Part shown: in pieces, positions 1 to 9,173 of the stretch | How positions within the stretch are numbered: the first letter of the stretch is position 1 | Layout: each line of letters starts with the position of its first letter | Notes under the pieces: generated by a model | What the model saw: the letters and a program-made list of their open reading frames with translations, nothing else | What the model was told of the DNA's origin: nothing | The model's database searches: none | DNA from: Bacteroidota bacterium | Lineage (GTDB): Bacteria > Bacteroidota > Bacteroidia > 2-12-FULL-35-15 | Reading direction: 5' to 3' | Length of the DNA stretch: 64,000 bases | Assembly (NCBI GenBank): GCA_025963775.1 | Contig: JAOQAD010000040.1 | Span: 300,835 to 364,834 of the forward strand | Position numbers and translations under genes: made by a program

Positions 1-36
1 GATGAAGTACAAAAGGCTAACGAATGTATGAAATAA
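1..36 (+). CDS. 3' end of an unidentified gene (partial)
   Basis: The first frame reads eleven sense codons (ending ...NECMK) and a TAA stop at 34-36. A rho-independent hairpin follows directly at 39-68, which is what one expects at the end of a plus-strand gene converging on rplI. Only the last eleven residues lie in the window, so no family can be named. It could be chance coding. Confidence 0.4.
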   Translation, partial: DEVQKANECMK

Positions 37-38
37 AA

Positions 39-68
39 AAAGCCCCGTAAAATGAATTACGGAGCTTT
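39..68. terminator. Bidirectional terminator between partial gene and rplI
   Basis: Inverted repeat AAAGCCCCGTAA / TTACGGAGCTTT with a 6-nt loop and one internal mismatch, flanked by an A-run on the left and TTTCTTC on the right. It can serve the plus-strand gene ending at 36 and rplI ending at 87. Confidence 0.75.
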
Positions 69-86
69 CTTCAAACCTTATGCGAT

Positions 87-533
87 TTATTCGGCAACTA
101 CTTCGAACGTAACGTTACCAACAACTTCTTTGTGGAAACGTACTTCAGCAGTGTAAGTACCGATGTTCTTGATACCTTCTTCGTTGATAGAGATGTTCTT
201 TCTATCTACTTCATAGCCTAATTTTTTGATTGCGTCAGCTAACTGAACAGTAGTGATGGAACCGAAGATCTTTCCGGATTCACCTGCTTTAGCGCCCACT
301 TTCACGACCATGTCCTTTAAAGCACCGGCTGTTTTTTCAGCTGCTGTTTTAATTTTCTGTTCTTTGAAAGCGCGTTGCTTCACTGTTTCAGCCTGCATCT
401 TTTTTGTAGATGCTGTTGCCATAATAGCCAAACCTTTAGGAAGAAGGAAATTTCTTCCGTAACCAGGTTTTACATTTACTACGTCATCCTTGTATCCAAG
501 GTTTTTAACGTCATTTTTTAAAATTACTTCCAT
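87..533 (-). CDS. rplI: 50S ribosomal protein L9
   Basis: Ribosomal protein L9 is an elongated protein of the large subunit that binds 23S rRNA near the L1 stalk. The 148-residue product has the usual length. It begins with the typical N-domain (MEVILKNDVKNLG) and carries the L9 signature VNVKPGYGRNFLLPKGLA at about residues 19-36. The long connecting helix and the C-terminal domain follow. It is the last gene of the minus-strand cluster rpsF-rpsR-rplI, a widely conserved order, and is followed by a terminator at 39-68. Assignment is secure. Confidence 0.97.
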   Translation of the reverse strand: MEVILKNDVKNLGYKDDVVNVKPGYGRNFLLPKGLAIMATASTKKMQAETVKQRAFKEQKIKTAAEKTAGALKDMVVKVGAKAGESGKIFGSITTVQLADAIKKLGYEVDRKNISINEEGIKNIGTYTAEVRFHKEVVGNVTFEVVAE

Positions 534-592
534 TTTAGTTTCTTTATTTTTAGTTGTGAATAGTTGATTTGTTAAATATGTTTTAACAAAAA

Positions 593-862
593 CTATTTTA
601 GCATATCAGCAACATAAGGAAGAATTGCAAGGTGACGTGCACGCTTTACAGCCCTGGAAACTTTACGTTGATACTTAACTGATGTACCTGTTAACCTGCG
701 TGGCAAAAGTTTGCCCTGCTCGTTTACAAACTTCAATAAGAAGGTTGCGTCTTTATAGTCGATATACTTAATTCCGCTTTTTTTGAAACGGCAGTATTTC
801 TTTTTCTTAACATCCACCGTTGGCGGAGCAAGATACCTGATTTCTGAATTATCTGATGCCAT
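593..862 (-). CDS. rpsR: 30S ribosomal protein S18
   Basis: S18 is a small-subunit platform protein that contacts S6. The 89 residues include the S18 core ([16 protein letters not shown], then [19 protein letters not shown] and [21 protein letters not shown]). The N-terminus is somewhat longer than in E. coli S18, as is common in Bacteroidota. It lies 59 bp upstream of rplI and 60 bp downstream of rpsF, so the three are almost certainly cotranscribed from the promoter upstream of rpsF. Confidence 0.97.
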   Translation of the reverse strand: MASDNSEIRYLAPPTVDVKKKKYCRFKKSGIKYIDYKDATFLLKFVNEQGKLLPRRLTGTSVKYQRKVSRAVKRARHLAILPYVADMLK

Positions 863-922
863 TGTTGTTTTCTTTTTTATCCGCTGAAGCCTTCGCCATA
901 AGCGGGTTAGATTGATTAATGA

Positions 923-1270
923 TTAAGCTGTTGCTGCCGCTTTTGCCTTGTTTCTGCGTTTTTCGCTGTAAGCAATCGCATGCTTATCAAGCTTAACGGT
1001 TAAAAAGCGCAGCAGGCGCTCATCGCGCTTGTAAGCAAGCTCTAATTCTGCAACAAATGTGTTTGGCGCAGTGAATTCGATCAGGTGATAGAAACCTGTC
1101 GTTTTCTTTTGGATCGGATACTGTAATTTGCGAAGGCCCCAGGCATCTTCTGCAACGATTTTACAGCCACTGTCTGCAAGCATCTTTTTGTACTTGCTTA
1201 CCGTCTCCTTTGCCTGTTCTTCAGACAAAACGGGAGTCATGATGAAGACGGTTTCGTAATGATTTGACAT
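923..1270 (-). CDS. rpsF: 30S ribosomal protein S6
   Basis: S6 pairs with S18 on the platform of the 30S subunit. From the chosen start at 1270 the product is 115 residues, beginning MSNHYETVFIMTPVLSEEQ, the normal S6 N-terminus. An in-frame extension to 1417 exists but would add 49 residues not found in S6. It would also place the start upstream of the candidate promoter at 1326-1333, so it is rejected. First gene of rpsF-rpsR-rplI and divergent from dnaX. Confidence 0.96.
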   Translation of the reverse strand: MSNHYETVFIMTPVLSEEQAKETVSKYKKMLADSGCKIVAEDAWGLRKLQYPIQKKTTGFYHLIEFTAPNTFVAELELAYKRDERLLRFLTVKLDKHAIAYSEKRRNKAKAAATA

Positions 1271-1325
1271 TTTTTTTACTGTTTTTTGGTTAATATTAAA
1301 TTGTTCCTTTTCTTTAAAAGGGACG

Positions 1326-1333
1326 CGAAGATA
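1326..1333 (-). promoter_or_regulatory. Promoter -7 element for rpsF operon
   Basis: On the minus strand the octamer reads TATCTTCG, a one-base variant of the Bacteroidetes -7 consensus TAnnTTTG. It lies 55 bp upstream of the rpsF start. The same variant precedes purB, gdhA, alaS and the M23 peptidase in this window. No clear -33 TTTG was found. Confidence 0.5.
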
Positions 1334-1566
1334 CAAATTTTTGACTTTTCCACAAAGAAAATTAAAGGGAAATTGGTTCAAAAGAGGATTTTGCCTGAAA
1401 ACAACCGGCTTTGGCAATTATTCTGCCGGCAATCATACCGCGTAAGCGATGTGAATCTGCTAAAATCGAAAATCTGCGGATCTGTGGCTGAAATTAAAGC
1501 CATTCGCTTCACCTGTTTAATTCTCCACAACTTTTGAACATCCCGGAATTTTGCCGTTTTAATACT

Positions 1567-1574
1567 TACTTTTG
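1567..1574 (+). promoter_or_regulatory. Promoter -7 element for dnaX
   Basis: TACTTTTG matches TAnnTTTG exactly and ends 10 bp before the chosen ATG of dnaX at 1585. An upstream open reading frame extension starting at 1534 would begin before this promoter, which supports the internal start. The nearest TTTG upstream is too close for a standard -33 box. Confidence 0.55.
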
Positions 1575-1584
1575 CATACTTCTT

Positions 1585-3339
1585 ATGGAAAATTTCATTG
1601 TTTCAGCACGTAAATACCGCCCTGCAAGGTTCAATACCGTTGTGGGACAAGCGCATATTACCAATACGCTGAAAAATGCCATCAAGAACAACCACCTTGC
1701 CCAGGCTTTCCTGTTCTGTGGCCCGCGTGGGGTTGGAAAAACGACCTGTGCACGTATCCTGGCAAAGACCATCAACTGCACCAACAAGACTGCCGACACG
1801 GAAGCATGCGACCAGTGCGAATCCTGTCTTTCCTTTAACAGCGGGGCCTCCCTGAATGTTTACGAGCTGGATGCCGCTTCCAACAACTCGGTGGATGATA
1901 TCCGGAACCTTGTTGACCAGGTTAGGTTTGCACCTCAGCTCGGAGAATTCAAAGTGTACATCATCGATGAGGTCCACATGCTCTCCGCAAGCGCTTTCAA
2001 CGCCTTCCTGAAAACCCTGGAAGAGCCGCCAAGGCACGCGATCTTCATCCTTGCCACCACCGAAAAGCACAAGATCATCCCGACCATCCTGTCGCGCTGC
2101 CAGATCTTTGACTTTAACCGGATCCAGATCGATGACATTGCCAATCACCTTGCCTTTATTGCCAAAAGCGAAAATGTTTCCGCTGAAACGGATGCATTGC
2201 ACATCATTGCCCAGAAAGCGGACGGCGCTTTACGCGATGCATGCTCCATTTTCGACCAGATCGTAAGCTTTGCAGGGAACACGGTTACTTACAAGGCAGT
2301 GATCGAAAATCTCAATATCCTTGATTATGATTACTATTTCAAAGTAACGGATGCCATCCTTGCTGAAAATATATCCTCCTCGCTGCTCATCTTCAACGAG
2401 ATCCTGAACCATGGCTTCGACGGGCATAACTTCGTTGCCGGGATCGCAGGGCATTTCCGGAACCTGCTCGTGAGCAAAGATCCGGAAACAGTGCAACTGC
2501 TCGAGGTCGGGAACAACATCCGCGACAAATACAAGCAGCAGGCAGGCAAATGCTCCCCCGGCTTTCTTGTAAGAGGCCTTACTATCCTGAACAAAGCGGA
2601 CATTCAATACAAAGCAAGCAAAAACCAGCGGCTCCAGGTGGAGCTTGCGCTGATGCAGCTCTGTACAATCAATGCCCCGGTCCCTGAGGCCGAAAAAAAA
2701 AATGACCTGAGCGAAAGCCCGGTTAAGGTCCAGGCTCCCGCCGTTCAGAATACCAGCTCAGCCCCGGCAGCACCTCAGCAAAAACAGGAACCAGCCATTG
2801 TGCAAACGCCCACTGTGCCTGCAAATCCTGAAAACGCAGGCACGCCGGTCGCCAAAAAGCCGGTTTTTATCAAAACGAGCACCCCTTCCATCAACAATAT
2901 CAATCCTGCTACTAAAACAGATGTCAGCAGCAATGCCAATCCCGCTGTGGTCAACCCTTCCGCGCAGAAGGCCGAGCCTTTCAACCAGCAGAGCCTCGAA
3001 ACAGCCTGGTTGAAATATGCGAACGACATGAAAACCCGGAAAGCCAACCTGGGAAATGCGCTTGCCGGCAAAATGCCCGTTCTGAAGGAAGGGTACAGGA
3101 TTGAATTCACTATCACCAACAAAGCACTGGAAGAAGCCATCAACGAGGATAAAATGAATTTCCTGGGCTTTTTACGGAATGAGCTGAACAACTTCTCCCT
3201 GCAGTTGGAGCTGAAAATGGTGGAAGCCGAAGAAAAAGCCAACCTGTACACCGCCACCGACCGCTACAAAAGGCTGGCAGAAAAAAATCCCGACATCCAT
3301 AAATTCCGCCAGGCCTTTGACCTGGATATTGAATTTTAA
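1585..3339 (+). CDS. dnaX: DNA polymerase III subunit gamma/tau
   Basis: Clamp-loader ATPase of the replicative polymerase. From the start at 1585 the product is 584 residues. A Walker A motif (GPRGVGKTT) lies at about 46-54. A zinc module uses C65, C75, C78 and C81 (CDQCESC). Walker B/DEVH (IIDEVHML) and the sensor-1 region (ILATTEKHKIIPTILSRCQ) follow. After about residue 360 a Pro/Ala/Gln-rich linker leads to a C-terminal tau-like domain. The open frame continues upstream to 1534, but MENFIVSARKYRP is the conserved N-terminus and follows a consensus promoter. Single gene, divergent from rpsF. No frameshift signal for a short gamma form was identified. Confidence 0.95.
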   Translation: MENFIVSARKYRPARFNTVVGQAHITNTLKNAIKNNHLAQAFLFCGPRGVGKTTCARILAKTINCTNKTADTEACDQCESCLSFNSGASLNVYELDAASNNSVDDIRNLVDQVRFAPQLGEFKVYIIDEVHMLSASAFNAFLKTLEEPPRHAIFILATTEKHKIIPTILSRCQIFDFNRIQIDDIANHLAFIAKSENVSAETDALHIIAQKADGALRDACSIFDQIVSFAGNTVTYKAVIENLNILDYDYYFKVTDAILAENISSSLLIFNEILNHGFDGHNFVAGIAGHFRNLLVSKDPETVQLLEVGNNIRDKYKQQAGKCSPGFLVRGLTILNKADIQYKASKNQRLQVELALMQLCTINAPVPEAEKKNDLSESPVKVQAPAVQNTSSAPAAPQQKQEPAIVQTPTVPANPENAGTPVAKKPVFIKTSTPSINNINPATKTDVSSNANPAVVNPSAQKAEPFNQQSLETAWLKYANDMKTRKANLGNALAGKMPVLKEGYRIEFTITNKALEEAINEDKMNFLGFLRNELNNFSLQLELKMVEAEEKANLYTATDRYKRLAEKNPDIHKFRQAFDLDIEF

Positions 3340-3366
3340 TAATTATTCCCTATCTTCCAGCCAGCT

Positions 3367-3374
3367 TATTTTTG
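3367..3374 (+). promoter_or_regulatory. Candidate promoter -7 element for the T9SS adhesin
   Basis: TATTTTTG fits TAnnTTTG and lies 118 bp upstream of the adhesin ATG, so the transcript would carry a long leader that includes the palindrome at 3437-3452. No -33 partner is evident. Confidence 0.45.
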
Positions 3375-3436
3375 CAAAGACATGAGACCCAAAAATAAGT
3401 AAGCAGCAATGCAACCTTTTTTTGTAAACACTACTC

Positions 3437-3452
3437 TTGTAATTAATTACAA
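3437..3452. promoter_or_regulatory. 16-bp palindrome in adhesin 5' leader
   Basis: TTGTAATTAATTACAA is a perfect 16-bp palindrome, followed at once by a partial copy (AATTAATTAC). It sits 40 bp upstream of the adhesin start, between the candidate -7 element and the gene. It could be an operator for a dimeric regulator; function is inferred only from symmetry and position. Confidence 0.35.
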
Positions 3453-3492
3453 AAATTAATTACGCTCAGGCTTTGGCATAACAATAAAACAA

Positions 3493-6400
3493 ATGAAGAA
3501 ACTACTCACTCTCTTAACGGCTTTAGCATTGGGATTCACTGGCTCCCAGGCACAAATTGTAATCTCCCCGGGAGGCGGCGCAGCGAGCGTAATTTCAGCC
3601 ATCGGAGGAGCCGGGCTTACACTTTCAAACGTGACCATCAATTGTACAGGTACCGCTTACGGCACTTATAGCAATGCTGCTGCCAGCGGTTTCGGCGCAT
3701 CCATGACCAACGGATTGCTGCTTACAACGGGTTCTGCTTCCGGAGTAGCAGGTTCAGGCAATCTGAATGATGATTACAGCACCTGCGTAGGTACAAGCTC
3801 TACAGATGCCCAGCTGGTTAGCGTAATCGGGGGCGCTACTATCAATGATGCCTGTATCATTGAGTTTGATGTTGTGCCGCAATGTAATAACTTACAGATC
3901 CGCTTTGTGTTCGGTTCGGATGAATACACCAACTGGGTGAGCGCCGGGTTTAATGACGGGTTCGGGTTCTTTGTTTCGGGCCCTAATCCTGCCGGGGGAA
4001 ATTATACGAATTACAACCTTGCACAGCTGCCCAGCGGCACCCTTGTAAGTATCGATAACGTGAACACTACTACCAATCCCGCCTATTTTATCAATAACAA
4101 TGCGGGTACTTACGCGAATCACTTCGATGGTTTCACCACAGTCTTAAATCCTACCATGAACGTTACACCCTGCCAGAGCTATCATTTTAAGCTGGCAATC
4201 GGCGATGCGGCAGATTGTGCAATGGATTCCGGCGTAATGATCGACCTGATCCAGTGCACATCTCCATGGACCGTTGCAACAAGCTCAACACCTACAGGTT
4301 GCGGTGCACCTTCCGGAACTGCCACTGCAACAGTTTCAGGCGGAATAGGGCCATTCACCTATTCATGGGCACCAACAGGCGGAACCGGGCCCACAGCAAG
4401 CGGACTTGCTGCAGGCAGCTATACTGTGACCATTAATGACGGACTTACCTGTACACCTTTAGCACAAACATATACGGTTACTGTAGGAACAACAGGAACA
4501 CCAAATACAGTAACTGTACCCGCAAGCAACTCCTATTGCAGCGGCGCGACTGTACCGGCAAGCACATACACAAGCACTCCTGCAGGTGGTACATTCACAT
4601 GGACCAACTCAAATACAGCGATCGGGCTTGGAGCAAGCGGAGCTGGAAATCAGCCATCCTTTACCGCAACCAACCCGGGAACAACTGCAATAAGCGGAAC
4701 CATCACGGTTACACCCACTGTTGGCGGTTGCCCGGGAACACCTAATACATATACAATTACCGTTAAACCGATTCCAAATGTTACCCCGCCTGCAAACATC
4801 ACCGTTTGTGCGGGAAGCACCGTTGCTGCATCAGCATTCACAAGTAATGTGGCGGGAGCAACGTTTGCATGGACCAATTCTAATCCTGCAATAGGGCTTG
4901 GAGCCAGCGGGGCAGGAAATACGCCTTCGTTTACAGCAACCAATGCAACGGCCTCCAACATCACAGCAACTATTACGGTTACACCAACTGCCACCGGCTG
5001 TCCCGGCACCCCGGTAACATACACCATCACGGTGAAGCCGGTACCAACAGTTACTGTTCCTGCAAGCTCTACCGTTTGTAACGGAACGCCAATTGCTGCT
5101 TCAGCATTTACCAGTGGCGTAGCAGGTACAACTTATGCCTGGACCAACTCGAATGCTGCAATCGGGCTGGGTGCAAGCGGCGCAGGAAACACACCGGCAT
5201 TCACAGCTACAAATGCAGGTGCTGCAGCTATTTCCGGCACTATTACGGTAACACCTACGGCAAATGCCTGCCCGGGAACACCTGTTACCTACACCATCAC
5301 TGTTAATCCAACACCAACAGTTACCGTACCCGCAAACATAACTGTGTGTGCCGGTATAAATGTTCCTGCTTCGGCCTTCACAAGTAATGTTGCAGGTGCA
5401 ACGTTTGCCTGGACCAACTCCAATGCAGCGATCGGACTGCCTGCCAGCGGAGCCGGAAACACTCCTGCATTTACTGCCACGAATGCTACGGGTTCTCCTA
5501 TCACATCTACAATTACAGTTACCCCTACAGCCAACACCTGTCCGGGAACCCCTGTAACATATACTATTACAGTAAATCCAATGCCTGTTGTTACAGTGAA
5601 CTCGCCTTCGATCTGCCCCGGCGGAACCGCTACGCTCACAGCAACAGGCGGAACAACTTATTCATGGTCATCAGGGCCGGTAACCAACCCGATCACTGTA
5701 TCTCCTGCATCAACAACTTCCTATACGGTTACAGGAACCAGTTCAGGCTGCTCTAACTCAGCGGTTGCTACTGTTACTGTAGGCGCTTCAATGACCATTA
5801 CGGTGAATTCACCGGGAATATGCACAGGCCAGACAGCCAATCTGATAGCTACAGGCGCAACCTCTTATACATGGTCGGCAGGTGCCACTTCAACAGGTGC
5901 CGGTACTGCCGATGCTTCTCCGGCAGCAACCACTTCCTATACAGTTACGGGAACCACCGGAGGCTGTACCGGAACTGCTGTAGCAACCGTAACAGTAACA
6001 TCCACCCCTGTTGTGACGGTGACATCGCCTACTATTTGTGATGGCCAAACCGCAACAATGACAGCAGGCGGTGCAGCAACCTACACCTGGTCGGCAGGAG
6101 CTACAACAGCTGCAGCGAACACTGCAACAGCTGCTCCATCCACCACTACAACGTACACTGTTACCGGCTCGAACGGCGGGTGCTCCGGCACAGCTGTTTC
6201 AACTGTGACTGTGAACCCGATCCCGACAGTGACGGTTAACTCTCCGACCATTTGCGCAGGACAAACCGCTAACTTAACTGCCGGCGGTGCTACAGGCTAT
6301 ACATGGTCTGCGGGTGCCACTTTTACCGGTGCCAACACTGCAGATGCGAGCCCTGCTTCAACAACTACCTATACTGTTACCGGAACTTCTGCAGGCTGCA

Positions 6401-9090
6401 GCAATACCGCAGTATCTACTGTAACTGTTGCCCCTTCGCTGAATGTGACGGTAAACTCACCGACCATCTGTGCGGGACAAACTGCTAACTTAACTGCTGC
6501 AGGCGCTACAACGTATGTTTGGACAGCAGGCGCTACTTCCACAGGTGCGAGCACCGCAGATGCAACACCAGCCGCAACCACTACCTATACCGTAACAGGA
6601 ACAACATCCGGATGTACGGGATCAGCCATTTCAACTGTAACGGTAACACCTTTGCCGGCGGTGACTGTTAACTCGCCTACCGTTTGTAACGGCGTTACTG
6701 CCAACCTTACTGCAGGCGGTGCAAGCACATACGCATGGAGCGCAGGCGCCACTTCAACCGGGGCAAACACTGCGGATGCTGCACCTTCCACAACCACGAC
6801 GTATACTGTAACCGGTACTACCAGCGGATGTTCGAACACGGCTGTATCCACAGTAACTGTTAACCCGATCCCTAATGTGACTGTCAATTCTCCTTCGATC
6901 TGTCCCGGCTCCACAGCCATGCTGACAGCCGGCGGAGCAACAAGCTACACATGGAGCGCAGGAGCAACATCAACAGGAGCAAACACTGCCACTGCAACAC
7001 CTGCTGCAACTACTACATATACGGTAACAGGGACATCCCTGGGCTGCTCCAACACAGCAGTTTCAACAGTAACTGTAAATACAGTATTGTCTGTTGATGC
7101 AGGAGTGGACGACAGCATCTGCTTTGGCGGAAGCGCTACTTTAACGGTGATCCCGAACGGTGTTGGATATGTTTACACATGGACACCGGCGGCAAGCCTG
7201 AGCAATGCAACCATCTATAACCCGGTTGCTTCTCCGGCCGCAACAACAACATATACTGTGAACGTAACAGATGCGAACGGATGCACGGGAAGCGACAACG
7301 TAACCATTTTTGCTGATCCGCAGATCACACTTGCACTGGCCGGGCTACCTGTTAATTGCAACGGTGGCAGCGATGGACAAACCATTGTGATCCCTGCCGG
7401 AGGCTCCGGATCATATACTTATAACTGGCTTGCGGGAGGCTGTACTACTGCTGCCTGCAATGTAGCCGCAGGAACATATACCGTAACGGTGACCGATACA
7501 TGGGGCTGTACTGCAACGGGTACATCCACTGTTACCGAGCCGACTGCTGTAACTGCCACTTCCACACAGGTGAATGTGACCTGCTTCGGGGCATGCAACG
7601 GAACAGCTACTGCTACCGGTGCAGGAGGAACTCCAACTGCTTCAGGAGGGTATAACTATTCATGGAACACTGTGCCTGTGCAGAACACACAAACAGCTAC
7701 GGGATTATGTTCAGGAACCTACACCTGCACAGTTACCGACGCAAACGGATGCTCCACAACTGTTGTGGTGACCATCACAGAGCCGACAGTACTTGCCGTT
7801 GCTCCTATTCTGAACGTGACCATTTGCAACAGCGGAAGCACAACCCTTAACGCAAACGTTACCGGAGGTACGGGCGCATACACGTATTCATGGAGCCCTG
7901 CCACAGGACTGAGCAGCGCTTCGGTTGCAAATCCTACCGCTTCACCTGCCGGCACCACAAGTTATACCGTTACTGCAACGGATGCCAACGGATGTACAGC
8001 AACAGCTTCTGTAACTGTGACCGTTAATCCGCCATTATCAGTTGTAACAGCAGGAACAGCTTCGGTTTGCCCTGGTTTCTCCACCCCGATCTCTGCCATT
8101 GCAGCGAACGGCGCAGGAAGCGGCTATACCTATTCATGGTCGCCTGCTGCAGGATTAAGCGATCCGGCTATTGACATGCCGACCGCAACACCGGCTGTTA
8201 CTACAACTTATACTGTTACTGTGAATGACGGATGTTCGCCTGCTGTTACTGCAACGGTAACTGTTACAGCGCTTCCGAAGCCGGTACCTGTGATCACATC
8301 CAATGTTACATCAGGCTGTGCACCACTGTGCGTGAGCTTTACGGATGCCTCTACTATTTCTTCCGGCTCTGTTGCAGGATGGGACTGGAATTTCGGGGAT
8401 AACGGGCCGGATTCGATCAGCCAGAACCCTTCACATTGCTTTATGACGGCAGGAAGCTACACGATCACGCTGACCGACACATCCGCTGCAGGCTGTATCA
8501 CAACGAGCACAATACCGTATGTGATCACAGTGAACCCGATCCCTGTGGCTGCTGCAAGCGCACCAACGTCTACGAGCATCTTTACACCTACTGTTCAATA
8601 CATTGATCAGTCTACGATTTCATTCGGATCCATCGTTAGCTGGGACTGGTCATTCGGGGATAACCTCTCCACTCCTGCCAACGACAGCAGCAGCCTGCAG
8701 AATCCTTCGCACCTGTTCTCCGAAATAGGAAGCTATTGTGGTGACCTGGTAGTTACAAGTAATGCAGGATGCAGGGACACAACAAGCATCTGTATCATCA
8801 TTGATCCCGAGTTCACGTTCTTCATCCCGAATGCCTTCTCACCAAATGATGATGGCATCAACGATGAGTTTTACGGAAAAGGCGAGTACATCAAAAAATA
8901 CGAGATGTACATCTACGACCGTTGGGGAAATATGATCTTTGCTGCTGATGACATCAACAAGCACTGGGATGGAAAAGCGAACCACGGCGCAGAAATTGCA
9001 CAGGAAGATGTGTATGTATATGTGGTGAAGCTGACAGACAACCACGATAAGAACCATAAATACATCGGAACGGTGACCATTGTAAAATAG
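3493..9090 (+). CDS. Giant T9SS-secreted repeat adhesin, type B sorting domain
   Basis: A 1865-residue surface protein. A Sec signal peptide (residues 1-20, ending GSQA) precedes a choice-of-anchor-L type domain (about 25-255) and a SprB-like repeat (about 258-330). Next come four tandem 90-residue repeats (340-699), then seven repeats of about 72 residues (700-1200), then further Ig/PKD-like and SprB-like repeats (about 1201-1595). Two PKD domains (WDWNFGDN, WDWSFGDN; about 1597-1772) lead to the gliding-motility-type C-terminal domain (1773-1865; IPNAFSPNDDGINDEF, YDRWGNMIF, DGKANHG, DVYVYVVKL). That last domain is known to route proteins through type IX secretion, so cell-surface attachment or gliding/adhesion is inferred. 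It is very rich in Thr, Ser, Ala and Gly. Single gene with its own terminator. The ligand cannot be told from sequence. Confidence 0.9.
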   Translation: MKKLLTLLTALALGFTGSQAQIVISPGGGAASVISAIGGAGLTLSNVTINCTGTAYGTYSNAAASGFGASMTNGLLLTTGSASGVAGSGNLNDDYSTCVGTSSTDAQLVSVIGGATINDACIIEFDVVPQCNNLQIRFVFGSDEYTNWVSAGFNDGFGFFVSGPNPAGGNYTNYNLAQLPSGTLVSIDNVNTTTNPAYFINNNAGTYANHFDGFTTVLNPTMNVTPCQSYHFKLAIGDAADCAMDSGVMIDLIQCTSPWTVATSSTPTGCGAPSGTATATVSGGIGPFTYSWAPTGGTGPTASGLAAGSYTVTINDGLTCTPLAQTYTVTVGTTGTPNTVTVPASNSYCSGATVPASTYTSTPAGGTFTWTNSNTAIGLGASGAGNQPSFTATNPGTTAISGTITVTPTVGGCPGTPNTYTITVKPIPNVTPPANITVCAGSTVAASAFTSNVAGATFAWTNSNPAIGLGASGAGNTPSFTATNATASNITATITVTPTATGCPGTPVTYTITVKPVPTVTVPASSTVCNGTPIAASAFTSGVAGTTYAWTNSNAAIGLGASGAGNTPAFTATNAGAAAISGTITVTPTANACPGTPVTYTITVNPTPTVTVPANITVCAGINVPASAFTSNVAGATFAWTNSNAAIGLPASGAGNTPAFTATNATGSPITSTITVTPTANTCPGTPVTYTITVNPMPVVTVNSPSICPGGTATLTATGGTTYSWSSGPVTNPITVSPASTTSYTVTGTSSGCSNSAVATVTVGASMTITVNSPGICTGQTANLIATGATSYTWSAGATSTGAGTADASPAATTSYTVTGTTGGCTGTAVATVTVTSTPVVTVTSPTICDGQTATMTAGGAATYTWSAGATTAAANTATAAPSTTTTYTVTGSNGGCSGTAVSTVTVNPIPTVTVNSPTICAGQTANLTAGGATGYTWSAGATFTGANTADASPASTTTYTVTGTSAGCSNTAVSTVTVAPSLNVTVNSPTICAGQTANLTAAGATTYVWTAGATSTGASTADATPAATTTYTVTGTTSGCTGSAISTVTVTPLPAVTVNSPTVCNGVTANLTAGGASTYAWSAGATSTGANTADAAPSTTTTYTVTGTTSGCSNTAVSTVTVNPIPNVTVNSPSICPGSTAMLTAGGATSYTWSAGATSTGANTATATPAATTTYTVTGTSLGCSNTAVSTVTVNTVLSVDAGVDDSICFGGSATLTVIPNGVGYVYTWTPAASLSNATIYNPVASPAATTTYTVNVTDANGCTGSDNVTIFADPQITLALAGLPVNCNGGSDGQTIVIPAGGSGSYTYNWLAGGCTTAACNVAAGTYTVTVTDTWGCTATGTSTVTEPTAVTATSTQVNVTCFGACNGTATATGAGGTPTASGGYNYSWNTVPVQNTQTATGLCSGTYTCTVTDANGCSTTVVVTITEPTVLAVAPILNVTICNSGSTTLNANVTGGTGAYTYSWSPATGLSSASVANPTASPAGTTSYTVTATDANGCTATASVTVTVNPPLSVVTAGTASVCPGFSTPISAIAANGAGSGYTYSWSPAAGLSDPAIDMPTATPAVTTTYTVTVNDGCSPAVTATVTVTALPKPVPVITSNVTSGCAPLCVSFTDASTISSGSVAGWDWNFGDNGPDSISQNPSHCFMTAGSYTITLTDTSAAGCITTSTIPYVITVNPIPVAAASAPTSTSIFTPTVQYIDQSTISFGSIVSWDWSFGDNLSTPANDSSSLQNPSHLFSEIGSYCGDLVVTSNAGCRDTTSICIIIDPEFTFFIPNAFSPNDDGINDEFYGKGEYIKKYEMYIYDRWGNMIFAADDINKHWDGKANHGAEIAQEDVYVYVVKLTDNHDKNHKYIGTVTIVK
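4510..5589 (+). repeat. Four tandem 270-bp coding repeats (block A)
   Basis: Unit starts at 4510, 4780, 5050 and 5320 are each exactly 270 bp (90 codons) apart, and the next block begins at 5590. Each unit opens with V-T-[VP]-PA and holds a FTSNVAG-like and a TWTNSN/AWTNSN-like segment followed by IGL.ASGAGN. Each closes with TITVTPT...CPGTP..YTITV. Spacing is exact although synonymous and amino-acid differences have built up. Confidence 0.93.
5590..7092 (+). repeat. Seven tandem coding repeats of 207/216 bp (block B)
   Basis: Units start at 5590 (207 bp) and then 5797, 6013, 6229, 6445, 6661 and 6877, each exactly 216 bp (72 codons), with the next domain at 7093. The unit pattern is [VI]TVNSP.IC.G.TA.L.A.GAT.Y.WSAGAT followed by TT[TS]YTVTG and GC...AVSTVTV. 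The family differs from block A, so two independent amplifications lie side by side. Confidence 0.93.
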
Positions 9091-9115
9091 TCCGCCGCCG
9101 GTGTAGCATAAAAAG

Positions 9116-9152
9116 AAGAGCGCCCTCCCGCAACATGCAGGAGGGCGCTCTT
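9116..9152. terminator. Bidirectional terminator, adhesin / pdhB
   Basis: AAGAGCGCCCTCC pairs with GGAGGGCGCTCTT around an 11-nt loop, followed by TATTTTA on the plus strand and by a T-run on the minus strand. It lies between the convergent adhesin and pdhB genes and can end both transcripts. Confidence 0.88.
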
Positions 9153-9173
9153 TATTTTACTGGTTAGAACTCT

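Larger units (their letters stand above)
1271..1584. other. Divergent intergenic region rpsF / dnaX
   Basis: These 314 bp separate two divergent genes. They hold a candidate promoter on each strand (1326-1333 minus, 1567-1574 plus). I see no RNA gene and no convincing small gene; the plus-strand open frame through 1286-1537 shows no family resemblance. Confidence 0.7.

Noticed and set aside
1286..1537. 83-residue plus-strand frame between rpsF and dnaX
   Set aside because: Low-complexity Lys/Phe-rich sequence without ribosome-binding site or relatives; overlaps promoter regions.
3382..3402. Six-codon leader open frame (MRPKNK) before the adhesin
   Set aside because: Too short to support without expression data; no regulatory amino-acid run.
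4510..7092. Direct repeats as a possible CRISPR or satellite
   Set aside because: They are in-frame coding repeats of the adhesin with codon-exact periods.
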